A stretch of DNA of 64,000 bases from contig OY986967.1 in the NCBI GenBank assembly GCA_963920575.1, forward strand, positions 4,013,869-4,077,868, read 5' to 3'. A program made the position numbers and the translations under genes. The notes beneath the pieces were generated by a model. The model was not told the DNA's origin and searched no databases. It saw only the letters and a list, made by a program, of their open reading frames with translations. Each line of letters starts with the position of its first letter. Positions within the stretch are counted from its first letter, which is position 1. Positions 35,247 through 46,510 of the stretch are shown in pieces. The stretch comes from Narthecium ossifragum. Taxonomy: Eukaryota; Streptophyta; Magnoliopsida; Dioscoreales; Nartheciaceae.

Positions 35247-37972
35247 TGTGAGGACCCGTTCCTCTCCTCCTGTGGCTCGTTGTGGACCGCAAGGGCAATT
35301 TGGTAAATTGCACCTTGTCGGCTAGTTTCACACTCGCGCTTGTGCACACACTGACCATGTTTGTGGTAATGTTTGGTTAGAATGGTTAGTGGGACCTGGG
35401 ATCGAAAGATCCGGGCTTTGGTTTAATTTTTAACCCAAGTCCAGCTTCCTGCGAAAGACGGATCGATCCTTCCTTGCTAGAAGGATCAATCGGTCTTTGG
35501 AAGGAACGCGGGTCGTTGAGTCGGATCGATCGGCCCCTTAGGTCGGATCGATCGGACTCGGAGAAGGATCGATTGTTCTTTGGTTGGATCGATCGACCTC
35601 TTGGGCTGGATCGATCGGTCGTTTAGTTGGATCGATTGTTCTTTGGTTGGATCGATCGGCCTCTTGGGCTGGATCGATCGGTCTCCTTGGACGGATCGAT
35701 CCTGCTACGTCGGTTCGTTTGCCTATAAAACATCCGAAACCTTCTTCCTCAGATCTCTTTGGAAATCCGTTTGTTTGGCTGAGATCTTTTCTGGATTTCG
35801 AAGAGTTTGTGGACGATCCAAGGCATAGCAGCTGGGATTGAAGATGCTCTTGCTCCGGTATGGATTCCTACCTACCTTCTTCGGGTTTTTCGAAGGTTTT
35901 CCGGCTGTCGATGGTCCTTTGCTTAGAACTCATTGTATACATGTTAGATTGTAGTATTTCCGCCGGTTTTGGATTCGTGAACGTTTGTACTACTAGATCC
36001 CAGGTTTTGGTGGGATTTGGTGGAGTTTTCCGGCGGTATTTCTCGCCGTCGGCTTAACGGAGAACCCATTCGATCGATCCGTCTGTGAGATGGATCGATC
36101 TGTCTTTGTTGGGCACGCTGAACCCGAGCCGGATCGATCAGCCCCTGGTGAGGGCGATCGATCCCGGTGCTTTGGGTAGCATGGTTTGCTTCTCATCGTT
36201 GCGAGTTGGATCGATCCGTCCCGAGATGGATCGATCCGTCCCGAGTCAGATCGATCGTCCTGGGAGGACGGATCGATCGGACTCGGTGCGATGGGAGCTT
36301 TGGCTCTCTGTTAATAGTGGGATCGATCCTTCCCTTGAGAAGGGATCGATCCGACTATGGCAGAGAGAGATTTTCGGCTTGTTTTGCTCGCGGAGCTTTG
36401 CATATATTGTTTTCTCTACTGTCTTAATACCTGGTACATATGATTAAGCATGCTAGCCCTATAATAGGGCAGTGGTGAACCAGGGGAGTGATGACTCCTG
36501 GGATTGTGTAGAATAAACGGGCGGGTAGCCCTACAGCTTTCCATAGCCTTGCATACCGGCGTGCGCCGAGGGCTTTATATGTTATATCTGTAAGCTGTTG
36601 TTTGCGGGGCTATTTCTCGGTGCAGGTGTTGTGGTGGACTACTGGCAGTTGGTGGTGGTACCACTGCAGTAGCTCCTTAGACCTTATTTACCTGCTCACC
36701 ATCCCGGGCTGGCAGAGTGTCGTGCCCAGACCTTGTTTGATATATCATCACATACTATTGCATGTTTATCTGTGTTATCCTGCGCATGTCCATAGCATGC
36801 ATTGTGTTGCGCATTAGTTGCATCTGTGTAGGGCGTTGCCGATCCTGGGTTTTCGGGTAACCCGGATCTAGCTCTAGGACCGTTGGGGGTAGCTTGGCCC
36901 AGGTCTCGATTTGTAGTATTCAGTCGTTTTCGATGATAAGGTTAGTTTGACCTGAATACGTGTTGTTTGAGGTTTAGAGGTCGTGTCGGCCTTGAGTCGG
37001 ATGTTGAGGTGTAGCCGGTGTTCCACTGCGTTGACTCTGGAGTAGAGGAGTTGCCTACTCAGCGGTGTCATTTCCCACTTGTAGTGTCGTGTTCCTACTT
37101 GTGAGTCAGCAGTGTTGTTTCCTACTACTGGGTGTGACCTGACATGTGACCAGCTCGGCTGGAAGACCATGATTGAGGGCCTCAGGGACACGCGGTGGGG
37201 TTATGGGACCCATGTATACACCCAGGTCTTACTTGAGGGCGACACTGTTGTGTTCCCTCCCTTTGTGAGTGTCGTAGTATAGTGTCCATGCTGAGCTTAG
37301 TGCTCACTCCTACCCGGGCTGCGTTTTGCAGGTGCGGGCGCTAGCTCTTCTTCGGTCGCCCCTACCGGGCCGGTGTTTGGTGACGCGGCGGCGTCTGGCG
37401 GTGCTTGAGAGGTGGCGATCTTACAGTTTATACCCTTTTGTTATAGATAGTCTCATACGGGAGTGATAAATGTATAATTTCCCTGTTTGAGGATTGTATA
37501 TAAATATCCAGTTTCAGTCTTTGAAGTTTGTAATATTTGTATAATACAGGATGATTGTGATTGCTAGGGTAATCACTACGAATAGAGGGAAACCTCGCCA
37601 AACAGAGCTCTCCATCTACCAGTACTGCTCGCCTGGTGAGGATCGAGTCCTCTCTTTTTTCCTAATTAATTCCTTCTTACATTTCCTCCATCTCTTGATC
37701 AACTCGGCTCATCATCTTATCTTTCAAACAGATAACATGGTTCCTGGCTCCTTTTTCCTGTGTGAGATTTCGTCACGAGATCGGCAACGAAATTGACAAT
37801 CTAAATCATAGGTTGCAAGACATCATCAAGAGGAAAGATGATTTTGGTCTGATACCCATTCCTCACGGCCACCAAAACAGCAGTTCCCTTTCTTCAAAGG
37901 CTCGTTGGACAACGTTAGGTTCCGCTTCGCGTCGCCCAGCCCGGTTGGGCCTACGCGGGTCGGGGCGCGACA
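35247..37972 (+). mobile_element. Solo LTR of a family related to elements A and B
   Basis: It begins TGTGAGGACCCGTTCC and ends CGGGGCGCGACA, the same termini and nearly the same length (2726 bp) as the LTRs of element B, but the sequence is clearly diverged. Shared landmarks in order: CACACTGACC, GGGATCGAAAGATC, GGTAGCCCTA.., CCGGATCTAG, GAGGTTTAGAGGTCGTG, CTCACTCCTACC. Flanks are ACACA (35242-35246) and ACACC (37973-37977), a 5-bp target duplication with one mismatch. No internal region remains, so recombination between two LTRs removed it. Bases 35457-35705 and 36068-36356 hold about 11 and 10 copies of a GGATCGATC palindrome. Confidence 0.82.
35457..36356. repeat. Two arrays of GGATCGATC palindromes in the solo LTR
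   Basis: About 11 units in 35457-35705 and 10 in 36068-36356, spaced roughly 20-35 bases apart. The core is GATCGATC, often extended to GGATCGATCGG or GGATCGATCC. Elements A and B have comparable arrays at the equivalent place, with a longer palindrome (CGGTCGATC..GATCGACCG). The spacer between the two arrays lacks the motif. Confidence 0.85.
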
Positions 37973-37977
37973 ACACC

Positions 37978-38857
37978 TTACTTCAAAATAATTTATTATT
38001 GCTAGAGGCACTACAACATTTATCCAGAAATTTCCTATACTACCCTCTGATGCCCTAACAACCATTCCAACTATTTGATACCCCTTAGCCATATCTTTTG
38101 GCATACAACCACCATCTCTTACCGATCAATTTTGGCAGCGGATTTTCGCCGCCACACCTCCGACGGCGATTCTTCCGGCGAGAGGTTACTCCGACGACCT
38201 CCGATGATCCTCTTCGACCTCCGACGACCCCCTCCAACGGCAATATTGATGTTCATCAACTATAAATCCAATGTTTATTGTCGTGTTTTCGAGTTTTTTT
38301 TGAGTTTTTCTTCCATTAGGCCATGCCTATTGATGTTTTCTCAAGTTTTTCGATCATTAGCCATCCCCTCTAACCTCGGTTGTATTACATTGTTCATCCC
38401 GACTAGTTCGACGAAACCAGTCCGAAACCCAAGCTACACGTTTGGTAATTGATTCTCATATGCACTCAAAGCTACATGGAGCTTAGTTTCCGATCTAAGG
38501 ACAAATATTTACGGAATCTACTTACCGACCTTTATTCATAGCATTCAGATTATAGTTTCCGACATGCACATTTGTCGAAAACGTGTCACCGATATCGATT
38601 CATAGAAACTGGAGTATAGTTTTCGATTTACACATTGTTCGGTATCTAGTTTCCAACATATATCAATAGAGGATGGAGACCAGTTCCCATCTTATTTTCA
38701 TACCATTTGGAAGCTTGTTGCTGTGCTCATCATGGATTTATTTAGCATTTGTTAGATGATGAAATATAATTCATATTGTAGGTCGCTTTCTTATTCGCAT
38801 TCCTATGCAACATTTATTAGCTGATAAAATCTTCACTGCTATTATGTAAATAGATAA
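37978..38857 (+). other. Upstream region of the PMD gene remnant
   Basis: Subterminal MULE-like repeat at the left (ATTGCTAGAGGCACTACAAC), then unremarkable sequence with TTTCCGA/GTTTCCGAC words at 38480-38670. A TTCCGGCGAGAGG, CCGACGACCTCCGA stretch at about 38140-38240 has coding-like composition, but no gene was recognised. Confidence 0.4.
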
Positions 38858-39835
38858 ATGGAGGACGACGGGAGTTCTTTTGGTGCTTCGTCTGGCCGTG
38901 TCCGGCCTACTGCATCCAATAGAAAGGTGCGTAATCGCCAGCGGGCCACCGAGCCGATACCAGAGGCGGAGGAGGAGACCGAGGAACTTGTGCCGTTGAG
39001 CAATACGGCACTGATGGACGAGTCCGACCTGGAGGAGCCGGAGGACACATGTGGGCCTATACCTGGGGGGGCATGGGGACGCGTCCGTACTAACCGGTTT
39101 CAGATCTCATGTTGCCATGAGTATTTGGTGTGGTCGGGTAAGTTATGTTATGCATAGTTTTAACTTGTCAAGTTGTTACCACTGTATTTGCTTACTAATA
39201 ATTACTTCTGAATATCATAGAAACGTGAGGCACTTAAGTGCCACAATCATGGAAGATCCCTGAACCCGACCTCAAGGAGCAGCTGAGTCTCACCGGACTG
39301 GGAAACTTGATGACGTGCACATACACTCAGGTCAACAAGGTGATCATCTCAACATTTGTGGAGAGGTGGCAGCCGGAGACCAACACCTTCCATTTGCCTT
39401 GTGGTGAGCTGACGATTACGTTGGATGACGTCGCCACTGTCTTGGGGATTCCGGTCGCTGGCTATCAAGTAGCTTCACAGGAGATGGATGATCCAACTGA
39501 TTATGTTGGCACGTATCTCGGACTTGATCGGTCCGTAGTGGTCGAAGAGCTGGCAGCCAATAAGGGGAATGCAATCAAGCTTAGTTGGTTGAAGGCCACA
39601 TGTAGAGTTGGTCAAGTGGGCGTAGAGTGTTCCGTGAGAGCCTATTTGTTATACTTGCTAGGGGCGATATTATTCTGCGACAAGACGGGGTCGAAGGTCG
39701 CCATCACCCTATTGCCTCTATTGACAAGCATTACACATGTCAACCAATATGCATGGGGGGTTGCGGCCCTGACACATTTATATCAAGAACTCGGCAAAGC
39801 CAGCAGACGCAAGGGGAAGCAGATAGCCAGGTACC
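38858..39835 (+). pseudogene. Plant mobile domain (PMD, MAIN-like) gene, truncated
   Basis: Exon 1 (from 38858, MEDDGSSFG..) is acidic and ends near VWSG at a GTAAGT donor (about 39136). The next exon follows a CATAG acceptor (about 39226) and reads through WKIPEPDLKEQLSLTGLGNL, FVERWQPETNTFHLP, GELTITLDDVATVLGIPVAG, and WGVAALTHLYQELGKASRRKGKQIA. This is the plant mobile domain of MAIN/MAIL1-like and transposon-borne proteins. A one-base frame change lies near 39238 between the RHLS and WKIP blocks. The domain stops at about 39835, where antisense MULE transposase sequence begins, so the C-terminal third is missing. Because it sits beside MULE transposase between MULE-like ends, I regard it as transposon cargo, not a host MAIN gene. 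Confidence 0.78.
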
Positions 39836-40420
39836 TGGAAACACAAAGTTTATGGCATTGACCAATGCTAACTCCCTATCGGTCACAACAACACGCGGCA
39901 TCATACACCCATCCAATAGTATCTTCAATCTATTCAGTGCCCATACGTAGGTGCTCTCCGTTTCGGAGTGAAGATACACAAAGGCCATTGCGAATGTGAG
40001 GCTCGTCGATGTAACTCCAACTATTTGCAGCAATGGAAGACGATACCTATTTGTTTTGTAGGTACAATCCATAACTAGGACCTCCGGAAAGGCACGCAAC
40101 AAATCTACCGAATTTGGATGAGCCCAGAATATGCTCCGAACACAATACGTGTCATCATCACTTGTATGCTACTCCACATAGCCACTCGTATTCAAATGGC
40201 CTAGCAATTGCTACATCTCCGATCTTCCTGCTCTCTTGACCAATCTGCGCTTCTGTCTTGCATTATAGATGGTCTTTATTGTCGAAACGTTCATCTCGTT
40301 CCTATGCTTTATAATATTAAGTATTTCTATTGGCTTCACTAAATTTGTATACATCTAATTAGTCCATTCTGTCTTCCAACCTCTTGGGCCCATTGAATAA
40401 GAGACTGTCGACTTTTAAAG
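39836..40420 (-). pseudogene. MULE transposase fragment
   Basis: The minus strand reads KHRNEMNVSTIKTIYNARQKRR, GHLNTSGYVE, DDDTYCVRSIFWAHPNS, FPEVLVMDCTYKTNRY, LPLLQIVGVTSTSLTF, YVWALNRLK, and VVTDRELALVNAI. This is the MULE transposase domain, with the first catalytic Asp in MDCTYKTN and the second in VVTDRE. Two in-frame stops occur upstream (near 40208 and 40170). The reading ends at VFPGT, where it abuts the antisense end of the PMD remnant, so the catalytic Glu and the SWIM zinc finger are absent. Quoted strings here are fragments separated by variable spacing. Confidence 0.85.
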
Positions 40421-41324
40421 ATATGCATGCAAATAAGAATGCATGATCAGTTCCATATTATAAAGAGTCAGCAAGAAAATTACCATGTATAAAAGATTTA
40501 AAACCGTACCATGTTGGTTGTAATGATTCAGTGAAATCCATGGTAACAGGATTTTCGACACCACTGCCAGCGGTAGAAACATACCCCCATGCCGGGTAAA
40601 AAAATCAATAACTCTGTTCTCACAATGTAACAGGAAGTTCGGAGGTGTGTCTCCGAATTTTATAATTATATTCGAAATCACATAACCGAACTTTACATTA
40701 TAGTTCAGAAACTTCTTGCCAAACTACAACAAACTCGGCAGGAACTCTCCGAAAGACCAAGGCTAAGCTCGGAAAGATCCTACAGACTAAAAACATATTC
40801 GGCGAAAAGTTTATGAAAGATGCAGGATAAGTTTGGAAAGATCATACCGATTAATATCATGCTCGATGAGAAATTTCCGAACAGAATGAGATACGTTCGG
40901 TGCTTCGAAATCGAAATATTATAAATGAGTTCGGTATCTTCTAGCCAAAATATACTGAAGAAGGTTGGATAGATATATCTAAACTACGTCTTACTTGTTC
41001 GGACTGGTAGGTCTGAATAAGTCGCGAAACTACAACTTTAATAAAAGACAGTCTACTAACCTTTACAGCCACGGATTCTTCATTCTCTTCCTCCTCTTTA
41101 CACCATGCCGGAATTTGACCGTCCATTTAGCTCCACCATGTTAAGTAGGGCAAGGAAAGGTTTTTTCAAATGAAATCTCTAAAGATAAGGTGGAGGATGA
41201 TGAAGGAGAAGGTGGTGGATTGAAGGAGACGTTGACGTGAATATAGTGTAGGTTTTCTTGTCACTCAAGAAGTGCTTTGGAGGTGGTCGGATGGTGGTTG
41301 GAGGTGGTGTAAGTAGGGGTTAGA
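40421..41324 (-). other. 5' side of the MULE transposase region
   Basis: An open minus-strand start at 41126 (MDGQIPAWCKEEEENEES) is followed by a GTTAGT donor-like site, and another coding-like block lies at about 40655-40500 (GDTPPNFLLH.., RHGGMFLPLA). Their position and strand fit the first exons of the MULE gene, but the sequence is too decayed to prove it. Repeated TTCGG/TTCGGAAAG words fill 40680-40930. Confidence 0.4.
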
Positions 41325-41329
41325 GGTAG
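41325..41329. repeat. Target-site duplication of element B (left)
   Basis: GGTAG immediately precedes the 5' LTR, and an identical GGTAG follows the 3' LTR at 51183-51187. A perfect 5-bp duplication confirms that the element between them is one unrearranged insertion. Confidence 0.93.
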
Positions 41330-44067
41330 TGTGAGGACCCGTACCTCCAACCCGGTCCGACCGCGTTAGGTCGAGGGTCTGGATTTGTGGTTTGGCTCGG
41401 TTGGCCCTAGGATGCGATCAGTTGATCGCATCGCTGTTTTTGACCCCAGTGGCATTTTGGTAAATATGCTCCCTGGTGGTCAGTTTCACACCCGCGTGTG
41501 CACACACTGACCTTGTTTGTGTTTGTGCTTGATTAGAATGCTTAGGTGGACTCGGGATCGAAAGATCCCAGCTCGGGCGCGCTGAAGCTTGCTTTTGGGC
41601 AGCTTACGGCCCTTGAGCGATCGGTCGCTCCAAGGAGCGATCGATCGGACTCGTGCGCAGGGCAGTTGAACTGCGCAGAGCAGTTCCACTCCCGTCGTCC
41701 TCCTTTGTCAGGGAAGAGAGGACCTCTCTTTCAACTTTTTCCCCACCTTCCCTGACCTTCCCCAACCTTCCCCGACCTTCCTCTTCTCTTCTCCTCCTCT
41801 TCTTCCTTCTCTTCTTCTTTCTTCTCCCTGGCTGTTTCTTCTTCCCGCAAGCAGAGCTTGCTCTGTTTCTCTTTCCGGGCAGCCAGCTTTCTTCTCTCCG
41901 TTCTCCCTCCTCCGACAACCATTTTGGGAGCTTGAAAGCTTGTTGGATTCGTGGCAACGAGAGGAAGACTCCTGGTGTGGTGTAGAACCTCGTTGGTTGG
42001 TTTGCGAGGGATCAACCGAGGAATGCGCAGTCCGGTAGGTGTTCTACCTACATGAGTTAATTAATGGGTTTAGTTAGATCTAACCGTTAGATCTTGATGA
42101 ATTTGTGTTATTAGATGCATGTGGTCTAGTATAATTACTGATATAAGTTTCATGAACTTTGGTTAAGATTTCAGTAGGATTTAAGCATGATAAATCTCGG
42201 ATTTCCGGTTTTCTTGCGGCGAGTTTTTCGGCTTGTACATGTATGATCTTGGATTTTTATGAGAAATAAGAGTTGTAGATATGCGAGTCTACTTTCAAAC
42301 CCAATTGATTTCATATTTTTCCGATTTTTCTACGAGTTTTGGTGATTTTTATACGAAACTGTGTCGGAACAGATTTGCTGATGAATAGTGCCACGGATGA
42401 TCCGTGGATCGACCGTCGCGGTCTCCACGGTCGACCGTGAGCCCGAAAATCAGCAAAATAAACTCTCACGGTCGATCCGTTGATCGACCGTCAACCTCAG
42501 CTTCTTTAAGGTCGATCCGTGGATCGACCGTGAGCCCGAAAAATAGCGAAATAACCCCTCACGGTCGATCCGTTGATCGACTGTCAACCTTAGGTTTTTC
42601 ACGGTCGATCCGTTGATCGACCGCCAGTCATGAATAGTGTTTTTTTTGGATTTTCGATGTTTTATCATGTTTGATTCTTCGGGATTTATGCGATTGGTAT
42701 TCCTAGAGATCTCGATGGCTAGCATGTTCTAATTTGTTGTTTTTAGATGATTAATTGTTTGATTTTCGGCATGTCTAATTAGATATAAATCATCCTTGTT
42801 CAATTAGCAATTAATCACATGTCATGCTTATTTATATGTATATTTAGCTTGTGGTTGAACCAAGGGGGTTGTGCCCCTTGGGATGTTTAGCTAATTAAAT
42901 GGCAGAGGGTGTGCTTTATATGTGGTTGATTATTATCTGTGTGGCCGGGGTTGTGCCCCCGTTGTAGAAATTGCTTGCTAACGGTCCGTGGGCGCCGTTA
43001 TAATATTGTATAATTGTAGTTTAAACCTTTATCTGCTTTATGCATGTTTACCCTCCGGCAAGCTTGACGCTTCGCCTAGCCCGTGTATGTTGTCTTGGCA
43101 TATTGTTGCATGCTGCTATTCCTGTATCTCTGTGCTTGAGCATTGCATGCATCTGTTTGCATTAGAAGCATCAGGCTAGGTGGTAGACGATGGTTTCGAT
43201 CGTTGATCCGGGGTTCTCGGGTAGCCCGGATCTAGCCTTAGGGCCGGGGTTTGGGGGTAGTCAGGATTAGGGTGTGATTGTCGATCTGAATCTCTGATGA
43301 TTGAGGATTGCGATAGTCGGCTTGAATCTTTGTTTGAGGTTTAGAGGTCGTGTTGTCTTCCAAGGCCAAGTGCTAAGGATGCAACCGAGGAGTTCCCGAC
43401 GTGGTCCCCAGGCAGTGGTATCCCTGCTGGGTAAGGGTTAGAGCCTGCATGTTACTGTTTCCGTGGTCCTCCTGGTAACATGTTCAGGAGAGAGGTTTCA
43501 TGACAGGAACCCTTGGGACATCGGTGGGTTATGTGACCCATGGCATCATTTAGACTTAGGCTGGGGGACAACACTGTTGTTGTTTTCCTCCCTTCAGTGT
43601 TCCGTAGAGTAGAACCCTACTGAGCAAGCTTTGTTGCTCACTCCTACCTGGGCTGCATCGGCGATGCAGGTCGATGCAGTCCCTTCTCTTGCAGGTTGTT
43701 GCGGTGTTGGAGGCGGCACTCCCCTTGGTGGTGCGTGAGATCGAGGATATCATCAGTTTATTATATTCAATTGATGTACAGTTTTAAATGTATAAATTGT
43801 AATCTGAAGGAGAATGTATTTGTATTTCAATTTGATGTAAATTTGATCAGAGATTGTTGTATTAGATGAATTGAATCATTATTATATCTTATTAAAGTTA
43901 AATTGTATTATGATTTGATGATAGGATAGTTTAAATTAGTTGTGAATATTGTAATCATGCACCAGGTTTAAAATTGATGTTTAAAGGGGAGGCTCTCGCC
44001 GTTTGATTTTAGAGTTTAGGACCCTCACGTCCCGGTCCGGATGGGTTTTCTGGGTCGGGGCGTGACA
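41330..44067 (+). mobile_element. 5' LTR of LTR retrotransposon B
   Basis: 2738 bp, TGTGAGGACCCG to GGGCGTGACA. It matches the 3' LTR with about 30 base differences and one 24-bp indel by eye (about 1%). Contents: an eroded GAGCGATCGATCGG palindrome group at about 41614-41655, a CT-rich tract at 41735-41830, five CGGTCGATCCGTTGATCGACCG-type palindromes at 42400-42630, and a 3' part with GGTAGCCCGGATCTAG at about 43212. All open frames inside it also occur in the 3' LTR and are not genes. Confidence 0.95.
42395..42635. repeat. Palindrome array in the 5' LTR of element B
   Basis: Five copies of GGTCGATCCRTNGATCGACC in about 240 bases, separated by GTGAGCCCGAAAATCAGC or GTCAACCTNAG spacers. Each unit is an inverted repeat that could form a short hairpin. 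The same array is at about 49510-49745 in the 3' LTR and, rearranged, at about 20-260 and 6850-7200 in element A. Confidence 0.88.
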
Positions 44068-44070
44068 ACT

Positions 44071-44082
44071 TGGTATCAGAGC
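44071..44082 (+). other. Primer-binding site of element B
   Basis: TGGTATCAGAGC, complementary to initiator tRNA-Met, starts three bases after the 5' LTR (spacer ACT). It shows that the element is plus-oriented. Confidence 0.92.
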
Positions 44083-45889
44083 AGGTTGTAGGTCTCAGGG
44101 ATAGGATTAGGCTTGCGGTTAAGGTTTTGAGTGTGGAATGGGATAGGTCTAGGTCTAGAACATCCTTGCATGGCTGTTTGCGATTGTGTGATATGTTTCC
44201 GCTTTATTGATTGTTGCTTGTTTCGTTGTTTTCCGGCTGTGACATGACGTCTCAGGGGGGAGATGTGCATGCACGCCGGTGTCGTCCGTTCCCTCGCTTG
44301 ACAGTCTCCCCCCGTGCTGGAGATGAGCGAGTAGGGGATTGGACGTGTGTTGCCTCTGTACTCTTGGAATCCTGAGAGGTGGACCCGTTGTGGTCCAGGG
44401 GCGATGTTGGAGATCCTTCGACAGTAGAGGACTGATTGAAGGAGGTGTCCCGGATCCTAGATGTTTTGGATATCCTGCAGTATCGCTTGTTTGGGAAGCT
44501 TTTGTTTCCTTGCCTTCCTAGGGAGCGATATGTAGTGGCGCGTGTCGGGGCCACTAGGGACACTGTTGGTTGTGTGTTGAGAACAGTTCACGTACTGTTC
44601 TTTGGCACCTACCCTTGGAGGGTGGTGTAGTTGGGAGTACCTTCCTCTGTTCTTGGTACTCGCACCGCGTGGCAGCACGCGGGTTGGTTGGATCACCTGG
44701 CTCGGTATGCTGGAGCGACAGCGGGGGACGCCCTAGACTGTACTCTGGATAATGAGACAGATGACTTGAGAGTTGACACCGTACTGTTGGTCGGTGGTCG
44801 TGGTGAGTTTCGGGGTTGTCGTTTCTGCTTCTGAGGAACGACATGGTAGCCGTTGGTAGAGTTCAGTGGTTTCAGCATCAGCGACAGTCGTGGCAGCAGC
44901 AGCGTCGTGCCGGTCCTTTGAGAGGTAGCCTGGGCCGCCATACTGAGAGGTGTTCCACCGGGTGCTCGAGTGCTAGCCGTTGTGGGTCTTTTCCGCCGAC
45001 GGTGCTGGTTGCGAGGGACGCTGGGCGTTTACCGCAGAGCAGTCGGGCGTGACACACGGCGTGGGCCAGAGCGGTGGACTAGTGCCTCAGTTGGGGTAGG
45101 TACCTTGGGCAGACGCGGGAATTCAGATTCCAGGTAGTAGCTTCAGCAGCAGCCAGTTTCAGAGCCGCCAGCTTCGACTTTCAGCTTTCAGCTTTCGGAG
45201 CTTCTCGCAGCTTGCGATTTCTTTGTGGCTCTGGGTTTCCCCCTTGTGACTCGTCCCTGTGTGGCCGTGCCGGCTTGTGACTGGAGTCAGGTGTGGCTTT
45301 GGGAGTAGCCACTGATTGGGACAAGAGCTTGGGTTGGTTGCTCTTGTCGGGGCGTTCCCTAGAGGTTGGAGACCTCTAGGTGTCCGTCGCCCGCGTGTGG
45401 TACACGTTGGGGTTCGACGGCTTCCTCGGTTTGCGCTGGTTGGTCGCGCACCGAGTTGTGCTTCTTTGGCCGTGGGAAGGTGTCGCGGGTACACCTGACG
45501 GCGTTGTTTCGCTCTCGTTGAAGGTCGCTGGTTGGCGCGCCTTCTGGTTGTCGAGAGCTGGGGTTTGTTCACCAGCTTGTGGTGGACTCCCTCCCCGCTG
45601 TTTTCGAGGGTGCTCTGGAGAGCAGCTTTCCCTCGTGTTGTTGTTGTTGTTTGTGCAGCTGCTCTTTCTGAAGAGCTTTCTGATTGTCGCCTTCGCGGGG
45701 CACCGAGCTCGAAGTCGAGTTTCCTTTGGGCGGTTTTGAGCGTTGCGAGTTCGCACGTGGATGCTAGCAGCATTTGGAGAGTCGAGGACTCAGTCGGCCG
45801 AGTCAGTAGCTCGGGACTTCTTTCGCCCAGTGTGTTACCTCGGAGTGTGTTCCGGTTCTCGTTGTGGATGGTCTCCCCCATAAATGCGT

Positions 45890-46510
45890 AGACTTCAGGA
45901 AGCTGGACAATGTTGTAGCACAGAGTATACGCCCGCTGCAGTGTAATGATGATGGATTAGCAGTTGAGAGACTTGTCGACTCCTTCAGAGTTTGACATTC
46001 GCATCGACTACACCAGCTGAGGATTCAGGACTGCGACATCCTAGAGACAACCTTCCGTATGAGGTACGGACTGTACGAGTTCACAGTGATGCCGTTGGGT
46101 CTGACAGACGCACCAGCAATCCTCACAGATGTGATGTAGAGGATCTTCAGGCCGTATCCTGATCAGTTGCAGTGGGGTCGTCGACAGCATCACACCTACT
46201 GGCGCATTGCGGAGGAGCACGAGCGATGTTGGGCGTTTGCATCACAGCTACCGAGGGTGTATCGGCGTTATTTGGCTCCTAGCTCGAGGTGTTGGCCTTC
46301 AAAGGCAGGTTTCGACTGACAGGCAGTCTCAGCGGCAGACATTTTAGTTGATTCAGCTGGGCTCGACACAGATGTGTGACGGCAGAGGTCGAAGATGGTG
46401 TTCGAGATTCAGTAGGAGCATCTCCAAGATTGCGGGACCGTTGACCAGAGTGGCCAGGAGACTGGAACTTTTGCCTTAAAGTCACTGCGTCAGTGCCTTT
46501 AAGGGTAATA
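45890..46510 (+). pseudogene. Reverse transcriptase remnant of element B
   Basis: Plus-strand blocks in family order: [45 protein letters not shown]. The catalytic block that should follow DQ is replaced by an out-of-frame Arg/His-rich reading (GRRQHHTYWR), and at least four in-frame stops are present. Element A has the same replacement at its equivalent position, so the lesion predates both insertions. Confidence 0.75.

Noticed and set aside
41604..42015. Lys/Arg/Glu-rich minus-strand frames in the LTR (also at 48776-49106)
   Set aside because: They come from the CT-rich tract of the LTR and recur identically in both LTRs; no gene evidence.
42395..42635. CRISPR-like array of spaced palindromic repeats
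   Set aside because: Units vary, spacers are similar to one another, and the array is inside plant LTRs; it is not a CRISPR locus.
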